DNA of 64,000 nt from Thalassia testudinum (taxonomy: Eukaryota; Streptophyta; Magnoliopsida; Alismatales; Hydrocharitaceae), in the NCBI GenBank assembly GCA_037157565.1, contig JAZHRO010000073.1, positions 94,962,001 through 95,026,000 of the forward strand, written 5' to 3'. The stretch's first letter is position 1, and every line of letters starts with the position of its first letter. The notes under the pieces are model-generated. The model saw nothing but the letters and a program-made list of their open reading frames with translations. It made no database searches and was not told the origin of the DNA. Below are positions 21,116-32,627 of the stretch, in pieces. Both the position numbers and the translations under genes were made by a program.

Positions 21116-22630
21116 TGATGAGTCCATTTTAATGGACTATTGTTACGCCTAAGTAATTCAATTCTAACATTATATGTTTGTTAATAATCACATTAGGTCA
21201 TTAAATGATTGCATATGTCATTATTTAAGTTTACATTTATTCTATTGCTTATTATGCAGTTATTTTATATTTCATGCAAGTCTCGCAACAACGCACTCGT
21301 TACAGGCTAATAATTGGGAAGAAGAGGGAAGATGATCAATTGTAGAAAAGAGTTGGGGGGTGAAAGGATATTTTCCCCCCCACTAATATCTCAACCTACG
21401 GCCATCCTCCTTCAACAGAAGAAAACAGCGGTGGCCATATTTAGTAAGGGATTTTGAAAATCCCTTGACTTGTGGGGGGAGAGGAGATAAAGAGAGAGAG
21501 GCGGAGGGGCTTGGGGGAGGAGACCATCAAGAAGTACTGCGTGCACTGTGCAACCAGCAAGCACTGTGTGCCAAAGCCCTCCAACGCCTACCTTGCACAC
21601 CCAGCAGGCGCTGCACCAAAGCCTCATTGCCCTTGCACGCCTTGCAGGCGCTGCACCCACGCCACAGCCGCACCGTCGACCGCCTGCCCACCCATCAGTG
21701 CCTTCACCTCCCACTGCGCACGTGCAACCACGTGCACTACTCTAGTGCTTCCACCGTATGCACGCCAGCCTGCATTAGCCGTCACCAGCGCCCACAGATG
21801 CCGCACCAAGTGCCCACAAGCGCCACACCCATCACCCGCGCTACTGCCCTATGAGCCCTCCAGCATCTACCTTGTGCACATTGCAGGTGCTACAGCCACC
21901 CACAGGTGCGCCCTCCCAGCTCGCAGGCAGACCGCACGAAAGCAGACCACCCATGCGCTGCCAAGCCCTGCAGACGCGCACTAGCACGCCCTTGCACGTG
22001 TGACACCCACACGCATCCGCGCGTGCTACAGCAACCGCACCATCCTCTCCACGTGTGATACTCCTCCTCCAATAGGGCCAATAGGCCGGCGGCTATTCTC
22101 CACCATTCGGCCGCCGTCGGCCACCTTTGGTCGCTGCATCATCACCATCGCGAAGCACGCGTCAAGGTGCACGTCGAGGCGCACCACCCTGTCGACTCTC
22201 GTCGCCAATCGTGCATGCCCATCCAAGCGAGGAAGAGAGAGGAGAAATCCTCTGTTTTCTCCTCAATTAATATTTACATTGAATGCCATTGCCATTTAGA
22301 TATTAATATTTTATTTAGGCCACATTGCATTGGTGCACTTATAGTTTCCTAAAATTACTTCACTTGTGTTATGTGCATCATTTAACTTTGAATTTAAAAT
22401 TAGATTTGCATGCAAGTTGAATTTACATGATATGCCAATACACATGCATCATATACATAATTTTGGAGCTTAATTCCTGACGTAAAAATTGCATAAATAA
22501 CCCTGAACTTTTAAGGAAATTGCAAGCTCCATTTAAAATAGCATATTCCTTACATTAAAGTCACGAAAGTGTCTGCAAACAGTATATTCCTCTACTCGTG
22601 AATTTATTAGTCTATTCCTCCCTATGGATG
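21116..22630 (+). mobile_element. ATH2 3' LTR, first part (before the NA2 insertion)
   Basis: Collinear with 2782-4256. It carries the same hairpin at 21121-21138 and the same GC-rich core (about 21490-22230). It breaks at 22630 where NA2 begins and resumes at 32504. Confidence 0.92.
22626..22630. repeat. Left target-site duplication of NA2 (GGATG)
   Basis: GGATG is repeated at 32499-32503, directly after the NA2 right LTR. The uninterrupted 5' LTR of ATH2 carries a single GGATG at the equivalent point (4250-4254). Confidence 0.94.
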
Positions 22631-23566
22631 TGATGAGAGCCTCATCATGATCCATAACTAGCTCATTTTGACCCAATAAAGAAGATAAAAGCTCCTACAT
22701 AACCTAGAAGAAGGCCTAACTGAAGGAACAAGTGCTCTGAGAAGAAAACATGAAATAAAGGCTAAAACAGCAATTTTACCATTGCAGTACATAAACGGGA
22801 TTTCTCAGAGGCAAAACATAGGTCAAATGGTCTAAATGAGATAAAAAAGGGTTGAGTCAATCAGAAATGGGTTCATGTGCAATCTAGGAATTAAATGACA
22901 CCTAGTAACCCTAAAATAGACCTGCTTTAATTAACAAGGTTCTGGTCAGAACAAAAAGCAAGTAAACCCTCTAAAAATCATGGAAAAACATCCTCTAGGG
23001 TTTAGAACACTTAATTTGGCCTTTGGAACCTAGTCTGACCTAGATCAGGGTCCTAGCTCCTCAATTAACCTAATTTGGGTTTTTACGCAAAATATCCAGT
23101 CAAACGAGGTCAAACCTAAAATCCAACTTCACCATTGGATTCCTTAGGTCAAAATTAGGTCTGTACCAAAATTTGGACCTAAGGAGAGGTCATCTTGACC
23201 TACTTTGCAATTTAGTACACCCAAATCAGAAATTGGTCCCTATCTTTTGAATACCTTTACAGAGAGCCCCCTAGGTTCTTCGCCTCCTTTGCAAACCGGT
23301 CCTGCCGCCATTGCGAGGGCAGAACCGAGCTCCGGTGAAGTTTCGAGAGAGATTGCTCTCTAATTCCTCAGAGATTCTCTCCCAGAAATGGAAGGGGGAT
23401 TCTCTGAGGAATTCCCTTCCTTCTAAAGCCAATTACAATCGATGGTGTGAACCCAATCTCTCGTGCGAACGCACGAGAGATTTGGGTATCCACCTTCCTT
23501 CCATCTGCGGTGAGCCGGCAGCGTTGATTGCGCGGTCTCCACGCGCTGGTAGGTGCGGCCAGCACC

Positions 23567-23574
23567 TATAAAAG
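23567..23574 (+). promoter_or_regulatory. TATA box in the NA2 5' LTR
   Basis: CACCTATAAAAGACACCCC. In the 3' LTR the same site reads CACCGATAAAAG (30716-30724), so only the 5' copy keeps the consensus. Confidence 0.75.
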
Positions 23575-24734
23575 ACACCCCAGACCCTGCCGCAGAAGGC
23601 AAGCTTGATTTTGACGGAGATCCCTTCCAAATTCCTCTCTCTCCCATCTCCGGCCAAACGACCCACAAGCTCCAACGACCTCCTCCCCTCCTTCTCGTCG
23701 CTCTGCTGCCATACCAGTAGCAGAGTCCTCTCCGCCGCTTCCTCCCGCATCGCGCTGTCCCCCGTGTGCGCGCTTCTGACCTCATCTTCGTTGCCGCTTC
23801 CTCCCTCAGGGTCTTTCTTCCCCGACGACGGCAGTTACGAGCCGTCCTCTCCGTCTCCTCCCTTCCTTCCAGACAACCCTATATACGTTCTCCATCCTCT
23901 CCTCTCTCTTTTCCCCCAACTGTTTTACTTGATTACCCCTCGACAGTACCTAACCGCCTCCATCTTCCTCGCCTCCGACCGCACTCCGGCGAGCCGCCCA
24001 CACCACTCCGCCACTCCACACAGCTCGCCAACCACCTCGTGAGCTTCGCCTCACCACCAGGAACCCATTCCACCCCATCACTGCCACTCGAGACCTCCAC
24101 AAGCACCCCCCGACCAACCCACCATCTCCAGCCACAGGTTGACCTAGGCACACATGCCTAGGCCGACCGGCAACCTGCAGCATCACCCACCGCCTTCGCC
24201 ATGCTACGGCGAAGGTTTCCAGCTATTCTGATTGGGCCAATAGGCCGTTCTGTTGGATGTCAGGTGTACGCCCCAGCCGCCATTAACAGCCGAAGCAGCA
24301 GGGGGCTTGGAGCAGCAGCAGGCGTCAGGCTTCCCAGGCGGCAGGTGCAGCAGACTCTCGCAAGTGTCGCGAAGCAATCGAGGCCAGCCAGTAGCGCAGA
24401 GGAGTCAACAGCTTGGGCAATCGAGCGATAAAACTCTGCGGGCGCGCGTGAAGGCGAGACCAGATAGTCCCACATCGTGGGATTGCAACACTCAGGTACC
24501 ATATAACTTATTTTTGTGTTTTCGTCTTAGTGCCTCGGTAAGCACAGGGGTGAGGTCCCTCACTGACCCCACACCCGCCTTGTCCGCGGCTTGACCACGC
24601 GGATCTGGCGGATCCGACCCGACCTAAACCTACGCACTCCTCGCGCATCACACCACCTGCAGGTGCGCCTGGTCCCGGGTACTATCCGACCTGATTATGG
24701 CTGTGCCTCTGGGAGAGCGTCCCTGAGTGAATTA

Positions 24735-25070
24735 CTTGAGAGAGAGAGACGCGTGGGTAGAGGGAGAAAGGATAGGTTTTGCTCTGTGTAGGCACAGGCT
24801 GAACGTTGAGGAAGAAAGACTTGGTCGCGAGAAGGAAAAGAAAGAAGGAAGAAGGAAAGGCAGGAAGAACAGAGAGACCAAAGAAGAAAGAAAGAAGCCT
24901 TCGCAGGAGAAGAAGAAGGAGCAAGACAGAGAAGAAACAAGGCAGAGAAGAAGAAAGAAAGAAGCCTTCGCAGGAGAAGAAGAAAGAGAAAAAAAGAAAG
25001 CAAACACAGCAGCAGAAAAAGAAGAAATAGAGAGACTGCAGAGGAAGAAGAATAATAAAGAAGAAAAGGG
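24735..25070 (+). repeat. Purine-rich (GA/AAG) tract in the NA2 5' LTR
   Basis: Almost pure A/G on the plus strand, with a partly repeated unit containing GAAGCCTTCGCAGGAG near 24895 and 24960. It yields a Lys/Glu/Arg-rich ORF that I regard as a composition artefact. Repeated at 31880-32225. Confidence 0.8.
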
Positions 25071-25352
25071 AACATACTTTTAAGATGTCTGATCACAAGA
25101 TCAGACGTCCAATTTCATTTCTTTTTGTCCTAACTACTTTTAATCGCATACATTCATAGTTGAATTGATATTTTGAGTAAATTAGAGTGTTCAATTACAT
25201 TTTGACTAGTAGTAAATTCCATTTGCTCCCTGTGATCGACCTCGGATACTCCGATTTTCGAGTAATAAAATTCTTTATATTTGTTTAAACGTTTTGTCGG
25301 TTGTACTACAACGTGATATACTTTAAACCCGCACAAAACGTTGACAACATTT

Positions 25353-25364
25353 TGGCGAGGGGAG
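25353..25364 (+). promoter_or_regulatory. NA2 primer-binding site candidate
   Basis: TGGCGAGGGGAG follows the LTR end after three T. TGG fits a tRNA CCA end, but I cannot match the rest to a tRNA; it is not the tRNA-Asp site used by NA1. Confidence 0.45.
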
Positions 25365-26480
25365 AAATGCGCAATTTACCACTAGTCTCTACATTCTTTT
25401 TGTCATATTGAACACTAACTTGCCCTACTTTGCTTTGATGTGATCTTGCAGGTACTTCATGAGAAAATCTCTCCCGCAAGTCAACCACTCCAGGGCAGGT
25501 AATTTCTTTTCTTCCTTAATCATCCCCTAATCTTTGAAAGACAAAAGGAAGAAAATCAATTTAGGAATCAATTGCCTTCTTTATATAGTAATCACCATCT
25601 CTAAGGCAAAACATTTCCTGATTTTGCGAAAATTTCTGCAAATATTGTTGAAGTTGGAGTGATTTTTTTTCCATCGCACAAATTCTTGTGCCTAATTGAA
25701 ATAACGCTTAATCTCGGCGGACCACACACTTCTTGTTTATAAGTCCAAAGAGAACTTTTGAAAAAGAAAAAGAGGATTGGAAATAGAACCAAATTAGGGT
25801 TTCCACATTAGGGTCTTCAAGTGCTAGTCACACATGCCTGTGTAAACGAAAATAAACCCTTCCGCATCAGTGTGCTACCCAAGCCCTTGATTGAAGAAAG
25901 CTAAATAAGACAGACCCTAAAATTGAGCTCTAAAATCACTTGAATCTTAAAATTTTTTTGACCTAATAACCTGGGAGTCAAATCAGGGTGATCTCTAGGC
26001 TCCGAGCTTAGAATCATTCTGCCATCTATAGGACAGGTCAGGTGAAGTTGACCCGTTGGGTCAACCAACCTCTAAATTAGGTCACAATACCAAAAACATC
26101 TAAAGTTCAAGTGAGAACCCTAAAAGCACCTTTGAAATAAAAAGTGATAGACTTAAGAGGTCAAGGTCCCCATTCTGGTTTACCTGGAATTTCAGTGACA
26201 AGAGAGGTCAGGTGGGGGAAACCCTGTAACCCGCAGGGACGCTCTACCGTGTAGGGGTCTTTGCGGGACTCTCCCTCTCTGGCTGCCCAAGTAATTCTCA
26301 GGTGGACGATCTTCGGATCTAGGGGTCCATCCGCCCCGAACCTCCATAGTCATCCAAACATCTTTTGGGTGTCTTGATTGGGTCAAGAACATCTCCAGTC
26401 CTGCATCTTTTCTCTTTAGAGCACACACACTCATTTTCAGTGGGACTCGTTATACAGATCTGATCTCTTCATAACACATC
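25365..26480 (+). other. NA2 untranslated leader
   Basis: About 1.1 kb with no supported ORF, directly upstream of the long acidic ORF. Confidence 0.6.
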
Positions 26481-28155
26481 TTGAGTCAAACTCTGATCTT
26501 GATTCCACCACCTGATCCAAATATGCAGCCGAACCACCTAGGACTACCATTCAAGAGACCTGAATACCGGAGATCCATGAGAGATAAAATGATTGAGGAT
26601 GCCATGAGATTTTATGAAAATGAAGAAACCTCAACAACAGTAGGAAACATTCAGGTTGATGTCCCAACAACCACAACTTTTGTCATAACTTGTGCCCAAG
26701 TACTATTAGCAGAAGCCAACAAAGGATCAACCCGTGACTTGCTCATTACTGCATACATTGAGATAGAAAGATTGCACAATAGTGAATACCTTCAATGTAT
26801 GACAAATCCTCGACTTTGGAAGCAACACCAAGATAGTCTTGAAAAATGGGAAGAGATAATGAGATTAATAAAACAAGTGATTGATCAGAAATACCCGTAC
26901 ATACCACCAACAGAGGATGAGCTATCTTGGAACAACATCGAGGATAAATCTGACCTCGGGTTTGAGGCACAAAATGGTTGTGGATTCCCAACCCAGATGC
27001 AATATAATGCACCTGATATTGAAGAAGGTTGGGAAGCTCCAAATGCAGGAAAAGACCATGATGAGCCCATTTTAGAATCCCAAGACTCCTGCAAGTATGA
27101 GAGTAGAACTGAACCTCTCGAGGGTGTAAATTCCGTCCCTTATTCTGATAAGGTGGCCCTCGAAAGTTATTCAGACCTAAATTCTAGTAATTCAACCCAC
27201 ATCCTAAGCCTAGAACCTAGATCTGAAGCATATTTTGAAGATTTCAAGGCCCCAGATGAAGAAAATCAATCTCTTAATGAAGAATATGATTTTGGGCCTC
27301 GATTTGATGAATATCCCTCATCAACCTCCTCAGAGGAAGGAATCGATTTATGCGGAAGTCATGCCAATCTACGACACAGAAATCGAGGAGTTGGATGAAC
27401 AGGGTTTCAATTGGGTCTGCCCTACTAGCTTAGAATCTGAGCCTCTACCAGATAAGGATACCCTTTTAAGCTCAGAATTAACATTTAGGCTAGATAACAG
27501 TCAGGCTGCTGAATATACAACATATGATTTATTCTATGGTGGAACTCATGATCTAGAATCTCATTCAAACTTTGATTTTCGCAAGCTCTCCGACGATCTC
27601 GAATCTGACCATAACATCGGAGAAAATCTGCCTCCTAATTATAACATGTCAATCTTCTTTGAAGCCACCTACTCCACATATACAGAACCAATCAAAACCC
27701 GTTCCCCACCCCGACCCGCAACCGGACTCAATTTCTATTCCGATTCACCTCTCACTGAGCTGTTTGCAGATGATTCAACTCCATATCTAGACCAGGTATC
27801 GGGTACTGATCAGACCACAAATCAGGAGCCTCCATCCTTTGATCACCTCTGTAGGGATTCCACACCTTACATGGATAATTTTTCGGAACCCTACTTTGAC
27901 CAGGCTGATTTAACTCAGCCTGAACCTGAGTTTTCACTTCCATATCCATCAGAACGTCACTGCATATGGTGGGTTCCGCATCTGCTGATCTACATCTATC
28001 AACCCACCAGACTTATTGGGTTCGGGCTGCATCATCAGCCCGCTGATCTCAACAAGCACCTGGTTGGACCAACCAGGCTCTTAATCAAGGTGCTTGTTTT
28101 CCAAAACTCCATTGATTTGACCACTCCCTCTCCACCCCATTTTCTGCTCGGCTGA
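26481..28155 (+). pseudogene. NA2 long acidic ORF of unknown function, one frameshift
   Basis: Two overlapping open frames (26481-27398 and 27235-28155) with the same acidic composition join by one small indel at about 27340-27365, giving a protein of roughly 550 residues. The first about 150 residues look foldable, with helical segments (DLLITAYIEIERLHNSEYL, WEEIMRLIKQVIDQKYPY). The rest is Asp/Glu/Ser/Pro-rich and contains repeated DSTPYLDQ / DSTPYMDN-like words. I see no CCHC knuckle, DLG protease site, RT or integrase motif, and I recognise no family. It may be a divergent Gag or an accessory protein of the element. Only one lesion in 1.7 kb suggests that coding was kept until recently. 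Confidence 0.6.
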
Positions 28156-28399
28156 AGTTATTAAATTTAGCGCTTAACGGGAGGCAACCCGTCATCCCAA
28201 ACAAAGAGACCCATCTGATTATCCATCTGGACTCCACGTCTCTTGAACCTTGAGTCCAGCCTTAGACAGATGATCCCACCTCTAGTACACGTATCAGAGC
28301 TTGAAATCATCCGCATCAGTCATTTACGACCCATTCACCCACCCGATATATCCTGTTCTAAGCCCCTGACCTCAACACTAATTCCCACCCTCTATTTAC
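28156..28399 (+). other. NA2 spacer after the ORF
   Basis: Noncoding, ending at the internal polypurine-like block. It has no ORF worth reporting. Confidence 0.5.
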
Positions 28400-28432
28400 A
28401 ATGAGGACATTGCAAAACTTAGGCATGGGGGG
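28400..28432 (+). other. Internal polypurine-like block of NA2
   Basis: AATGAGGACATTGC, then ACTTAGGCATGGGGGG, the same arrangement as in the Athila elements although the surrounding sequence differs. Confidence 0.8.
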
Positions 28433-29182
28433 TGATAAAGTGCATACATACAGAACCAAGAAAAAAATCAGGAGTCTCACACACAAAAAAATTTGCATAT
28501 GTCAAAAACGCAAAAACAAAAATGAAAAAAATTAAGAAAAAGAACAAAAAAATGGGGGGAGGGAGGAGATTTTGTGAGCCATTTAAGCATAAGGAGGAGA
28601 AAAAGAAGAAAAATGACAAAAAGGAGCACAAAATGAAAATGAAAAGAAATAGTCATTAGTAAAAGATTAAGGGGTTAACTAAAGTTCTAGATCGAATCAA
28701 GACAAAGAAAAGAAAAGTGCTACGGAGATATAACAAGAGATTAGCGGGAACGCTGGTCTTAGGCCTTTTGGGCTAGTACCTTTAGCTTAAAAATTCACGT
28801 ATCCGTTAAAATCTGGATAATCCTCAAGAGCTTGAGGAAAATGCGAAGCTTGAGTATTAGGTCTAAGGCTTAGGAAGTATTCGGCCTCGTTAACTGACCT
28901 CCGGTTTGCGGGATTCGGTAACCTAAGCACCCAAATTCACACACAGTCTGGTTCAGTGCGCATAAAGCATCCAAATCACGTGAAAAGCGTTTAATGTTCT
29001 GAAAAAGTCACCTAGATTAGGAGCGCTCAATCAACACAAACTGATTTGGACGAGTTCCCAGCGTGGAGAGGCGGGAAATTCCCCTCGAAGATGCGTAACA
29101 ACATATCGTCCCCTCAGTGCTTGTCTCTTAGGATATTTAAATATCCTATTGGGGGCATGTAAGCACTCTGTTGGTTCAGATA

Positions 29183-29335
29183 CCATGGGCGGCATTATCA
29201 CGAAATGTCGATCGCCAGGGGCTGAATTCGGCCACGAAATGCCATGGGTGGGATTATCTCGAAATCTCGAAAGCCAGGGTTCTGGGGGTTGCCATGGGCG
29301 GGATTATCTCGAAATCTCGAAACCCAGGGACCCTT
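29183..29335 (+). repeat. Three imperfect copies of a CCATGGGCGGGATTATCTCG unit
   Basis: Copies start at 29183, 29242 and 29292, each continuing into GAAATCTCGAAA.CCAGGG. Copies 2 and 3 are nearly identical; copy 1 is more diverged. Confidence 0.85.
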
Positions 29336-29741
29336 GAGGATTGATGATGGGGACGAGGAATCCGATACAGATCGTGTTGAGAAGCTAATCCGAAGCTAGA
29401 AATAAAAAGAAAAGAGAGAGAAAAGCTCTCCAAACAAATAAATCTTCTATCTCTCTCTTACAAAAAAAAATGCACTGCAAACTGAATTTAGGCTAAAAAT
29501 GTCTCAAGCACGGGTGCTTTAACCACGGAGTCCAACAAACCCTAGGATAGTTTCTGTGGGCCGTAGAAACCTTTGCGGAGGACTGAGGCTAAAGCGGAAC
29601 AGGTCTGGAATTTGGTTGGTACTTGAGTACCTCTAGGCCTATTATCAGCATTCCTACCTAAATCAGAAAATAAAAGGAGAAGCACTTATCATAATTGTTG
29701 ACAGACACTCAGGGTCTAGAATGGAAGTTAAAACTTTGAAA

Positions 29742-29763
29742 TTTTGCTAAGGGACTAGCAAAA
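29742..29763 (+). other. PPT-adjacent hairpin of NA2
   Basis: TTTTGCTA, loop AGGGAC, TAGCAAAA; 8-bp stem just upstream of GCTAGGCATGGGGCTA and the 3' LTR. Confidence 0.82.
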
Positions 29764-29764
29764 G

Positions 29765-29779
29765 CTAGGCATGGGGCTA
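29765..29779 (+). promoter_or_regulatory. NA2 polypurine tract
   Basis: CTAGGCATGGGGCTA abuts the 3' LTR at 29780. The core AGGCATGGGG is shared with ATH2. Confidence 0.7.
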
Positions 29780-32498
29780 TGATGAGAGCCTCATCATGAG
29801 TCATAACTAGCTCATTTTGACCCAATAAAGAAGATAAAAGCACCTACATAACCTAGAAGAAGGCCTAACTGAAGGAACAAGTGCTCTGAGAAGAAAACAT
29901 GAAATAAAGGTTAAAACTGCAATTTTACCATTGCAGTGCATAAACGGGATTTCTCAGAGGCAAAACATAGGTCAAATTGTCTAAATGAGATAAAAAGAGG
30001 CTTGAGTCAATCAGAAATGGGTTCATGTGCAATCTAGGAATTAAATGACACCTGGTAACCCTAAAACAGACCCGCTTTAATTAACAAGGTTTCGGTCAGA
30101 ACAAAAAGCAAGTAAACCCTCTAAAAATCATGGAAAAACATCCTCTAGGGTTTAGAACACTTAATTTGGCCTTTGGAACCTAGTCTGACCTAGATCAGGG
30201 TCCTAGCTCCATAATTAACCTAATTTGGGTTTTTACGCAAAATGTATAGTCAAACGAGGTCAAACCTAAAATCCAACTTCACCATTGGATTCCTTAGGTC
30301 CAAATTAGGTTTGTACCAAAATTTGGACCTAAGGAGAGGTCATCTTGACCTACTTTGCAATTTAGTACACCCAAATCACAAATTGGTCCCTATCTTTTGA
30401 ATACCTTTGCAGAGAGCCCCCTAGGTTCTTCTCCTCCTTTGCAAACCGGTCCTGCCGCCATTGCTAGGGCAGAACCGAGCTCCGCCGAAGTTTCGAGAGA
30501 GATTGCTCTCTAATTCCTCAGAGATTCTCTCCCACAAATGGAAGGGGGATTCTGTGAGGAATTCCCTTCCTTCTAGAGCCAATTACAATCGCTGGTGTGA
30601 ACCCAATCTCTCGTGCGAACGCACGAGAGATTTGGGTATCCACCTTCCTTCCATCTCCGGCGAGCCGACAGCGTTGATTGCGCGGTCTCCACGTGCTAGT
30701 AGGTGCGGCCAGCACCGATAAAAGACACCCCAGACCCTGCCGCAGAAGGCAAGCTTGATTTTGACGGAGATCCCTTCCAAATTCCTCTCTCTCCCATCTC
30801 CTGGAAAATGACCCACAAGCTCCGGCGACCTCCTCCCCTCCTCGTCTCTCTGCTGCCATACCAGCTGCAGAGTCCTCTCCGCCGCTTCCTCCCGCGTCGC
30901 GCTGTGCCCCGCGTGCGCGCTTCTGACCTCATCTTCGTCGTCGCTTCCTCCCTCAGGGTCTTTCTTCCCCGGCGACGGCAGTTACGATCCGTCCTCTCCG
31001 CCGCCTCCCTTCCTTCCAGACAACCCCAGATACGTTCTCCATCCTCTCCTCTCTCTTTTCCCCCAACTATTTTACTTGATTACCCCTCGACAGTACCTAA
31101 CCGCCTCCATCTTCCTCGCCTCCGACCACACTCCGGCGAGCCGCCCACACCACTCTGCCACTCCACACGGCTCGCCAACCACCTCGTGAGCTTCGCCTCA
31201 CCACCAGGAACCCATTCCACCCCATCACTGCCACTCCAGACCTCCACAAGCACCCCTCGACCAACCCACCATCTTATCCACAGGTTGACCTAGGCACGCA
31301 TGCCTAGGCGGATCGGCAACCTGCAGCATCACCCACCGCCTTCGCCGTGCTACGACGAAGGTTTCTAGCTATTCTGATTGGGCCAATAGGCCGTTCTGTT
31401 GGATGTCAAGTGTACGCCCCAGCCGCCATTAACAGCCGAAGCAGCAGGGAGCTTGGAGCAGCAGCAGGCGTCAGGCTTCCCAGGCGGCAGGTGCAGCAGA
31501 CTCTCGCAAGTGTCGCGAAGCAACCGAGGCCAGCCAGTAGCGTAGAGGAGTCAACAGCTTGGGCAATCGAGCAACAAAACTCTGCGGGCGCACGTAAAGG
31601 CGAGACCAGATAGTCCCACATCGTGGGATTGCAACACTCAGGTACCATATAAGTTGTTTTTGTGTTTTCGTCTTAGTGCCTCGGTAAGCACAAGGGTGAG
31701 GTCCCTCACTGACCCCACACCCGCCTCGTCCGCGGCTTGACCACGCGGATCTGGCGGATCCGACCCGACCTAAACCTACGCACTCCTCGCGCATCACACC
31801 ACCTGCAGGTGCACCTGGTCCCGGGTACGATCCGACCCGATTATGGCTGTGGCTCTGGGAGAGCGTCCCTGAGTGAATTGCTTGAGAGAGAGAGACGCAT
31901 GGGTAGAGGGAGAAAGGATAGGTTTTGCTCTGTGTAGGCACAGGCTGAACATTGAGGAAGAAAGACTTGGTCGCGAGAAGGAAAAGAAAGAAGGAAGAAG
32001 GAAAGGCAGGAAGAACAGAGAGACCAAAGAAGAAAGAAAGAAGCCTTCGCAGGAGAAGAAGAAGGATCAAGACAGAGAAGAAACAAGGCAGAGAAGAAGA
32101 AGAAAGAAAGAAGCCTTCGCAGGAGAAGAAGAAAGAGAAGAAAAGAAAGCAAACACAGCAGCAGAAAAAGAAGAAACAGAGAGACTGCAGAGGAAGAAGA
32201 ATAATCAAGAAGAAAAGGGAACATACTTTTAAGATGTCGGATCACAAGATCAGACGTCCAATTTCATTTCTTTTTGTCCTAACTACTTTTAATCGCATAC
32301 ATTCATAGTTGAATTGATATTTTGAGTAAATTAGAGTGTTCAATTACATTGTGACTAGTAGTAAATTCCATTTGCTCCCTGTGATCGACCTCGGATACTC
32401 CGATTTTCGAGTAATAAAATTATTTATATTTGTTTAAACGTTTTGTCGGTTGTACTACAACGTGATATACTTTAAACCCGCACAAAATGTTGACAACA
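29780..32498 (+). mobile_element. NA2 3' LTR
   Basis: Same length as the 5' LTR, with scattered substitutions and small compensating indels. Terminal hairpin at 29780-29796; purine-rich tract at about 31880-32225. Confidence 0.93.
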
Positions 32499-32503
32499 GG
32501 ATG

Positions 32504-32622
32504 CGACATCTTTATTATGGTTAAATTTGATATTTAGTTTTGATTGAGAGATTTTCCACCACATAAAACACAACGACATATCATTCTATTGCAATCATAA
32601 ATAAGCAAGAATCTCTCCATCA
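32504..32622 (+). mobile_element. ATH2 3' LTR, second part
   Basis: Resumes the LTR after NA2 and its duplicated GGATG. Collinear with 4255-4373 and ending CTCTCCATCA. Confidence 0.93.
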
Positions 32623-32627
32623 GGGCT
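32623..32627. repeat. Right target-site duplication of ATH2 (GGGCT)
   Basis: Matches 2777-2781. Confidence 0.9.

Larger units (their letters stand above)
22631..25349 (+). mobile_element. NA2 5' LTR
   Basis: Begins TGATGAGAGCCTCATCA, a perfect 7-bp inverted repeat with a 3-base loop, and ends TTGACAACA. It includes a TATA box (23567-23574), a GC-rich middle (23600-24200) and a strongly purine-rich stretch (24735-25070). Confidence 0.93.
28433..29764 (+). other. NA2 3' noncoding region
   Basis: Begins with an A-rich, low-complexity stretch (28440-28660). It then contains the three-copy repeat at 29183-29335 and the PPT-adjacent hairpin. Small ORFs here are low-complexity artefacts. Confidence 0.65.
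22631..32498 (+). mobile_element. NA2: LARD-like non-autonomous LTR element with a long ORF of unknown function
   Basis: Two 2719-bp LTRs (22631-25349 and 29780-32498) of identical length flank a 4.4-kb interior without any gag, PR, RT or INT signature. Perfect GGATG duplications prove transposition. The interior carries one acidic ORF (26481-28155), an A-rich stretch and the same hairpin, polypurine and GAGGACAT motifs as the Athila elements. Long LTRs with a pol-less interior fit the class called LARDs. LTR similarity makes this one of the younger insertions here. Confidence 0.93.
2782..32622 (+). mobile_element. ATH2: Athila-like Ty3/gypsy retrotransposon, degenerate, with two nested elements
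   Basis: LTRs at 2782-4373 and 21116-22630 plus 32499-32622 flank a plus-strand gag-PR-RT-INT order with no chromodomain. The RT and the integrase GKACHLP motif match the Athila lineage as known from plants. NA1 interrupts gag and NA2 interrupts the 3' LTR. All ORFs carry stops, frameshifts or deletions, so the copy is dead. Perfect GGGCT duplications show that the outer copy inserted by normal integration into the 3' LTR of ATH1. Confidence 0.93.

Noticed and set aside
23605..24161. Ser/Pro-rich ORFs in the NA2 LTR (also 30703-31293)
   Set aside because: GC- and CT-rich leader sequence; frame not kept between the two LTRs.
24727..25083. Lys/Glu/Arg-rich ORF of 118 codons in the NA2 LTRs (also 31873-32232)
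   Set aside because: Arises from an almost pure purine tract; all three plus-strand frames encode similar charged runs, and no start context or domain supports it.
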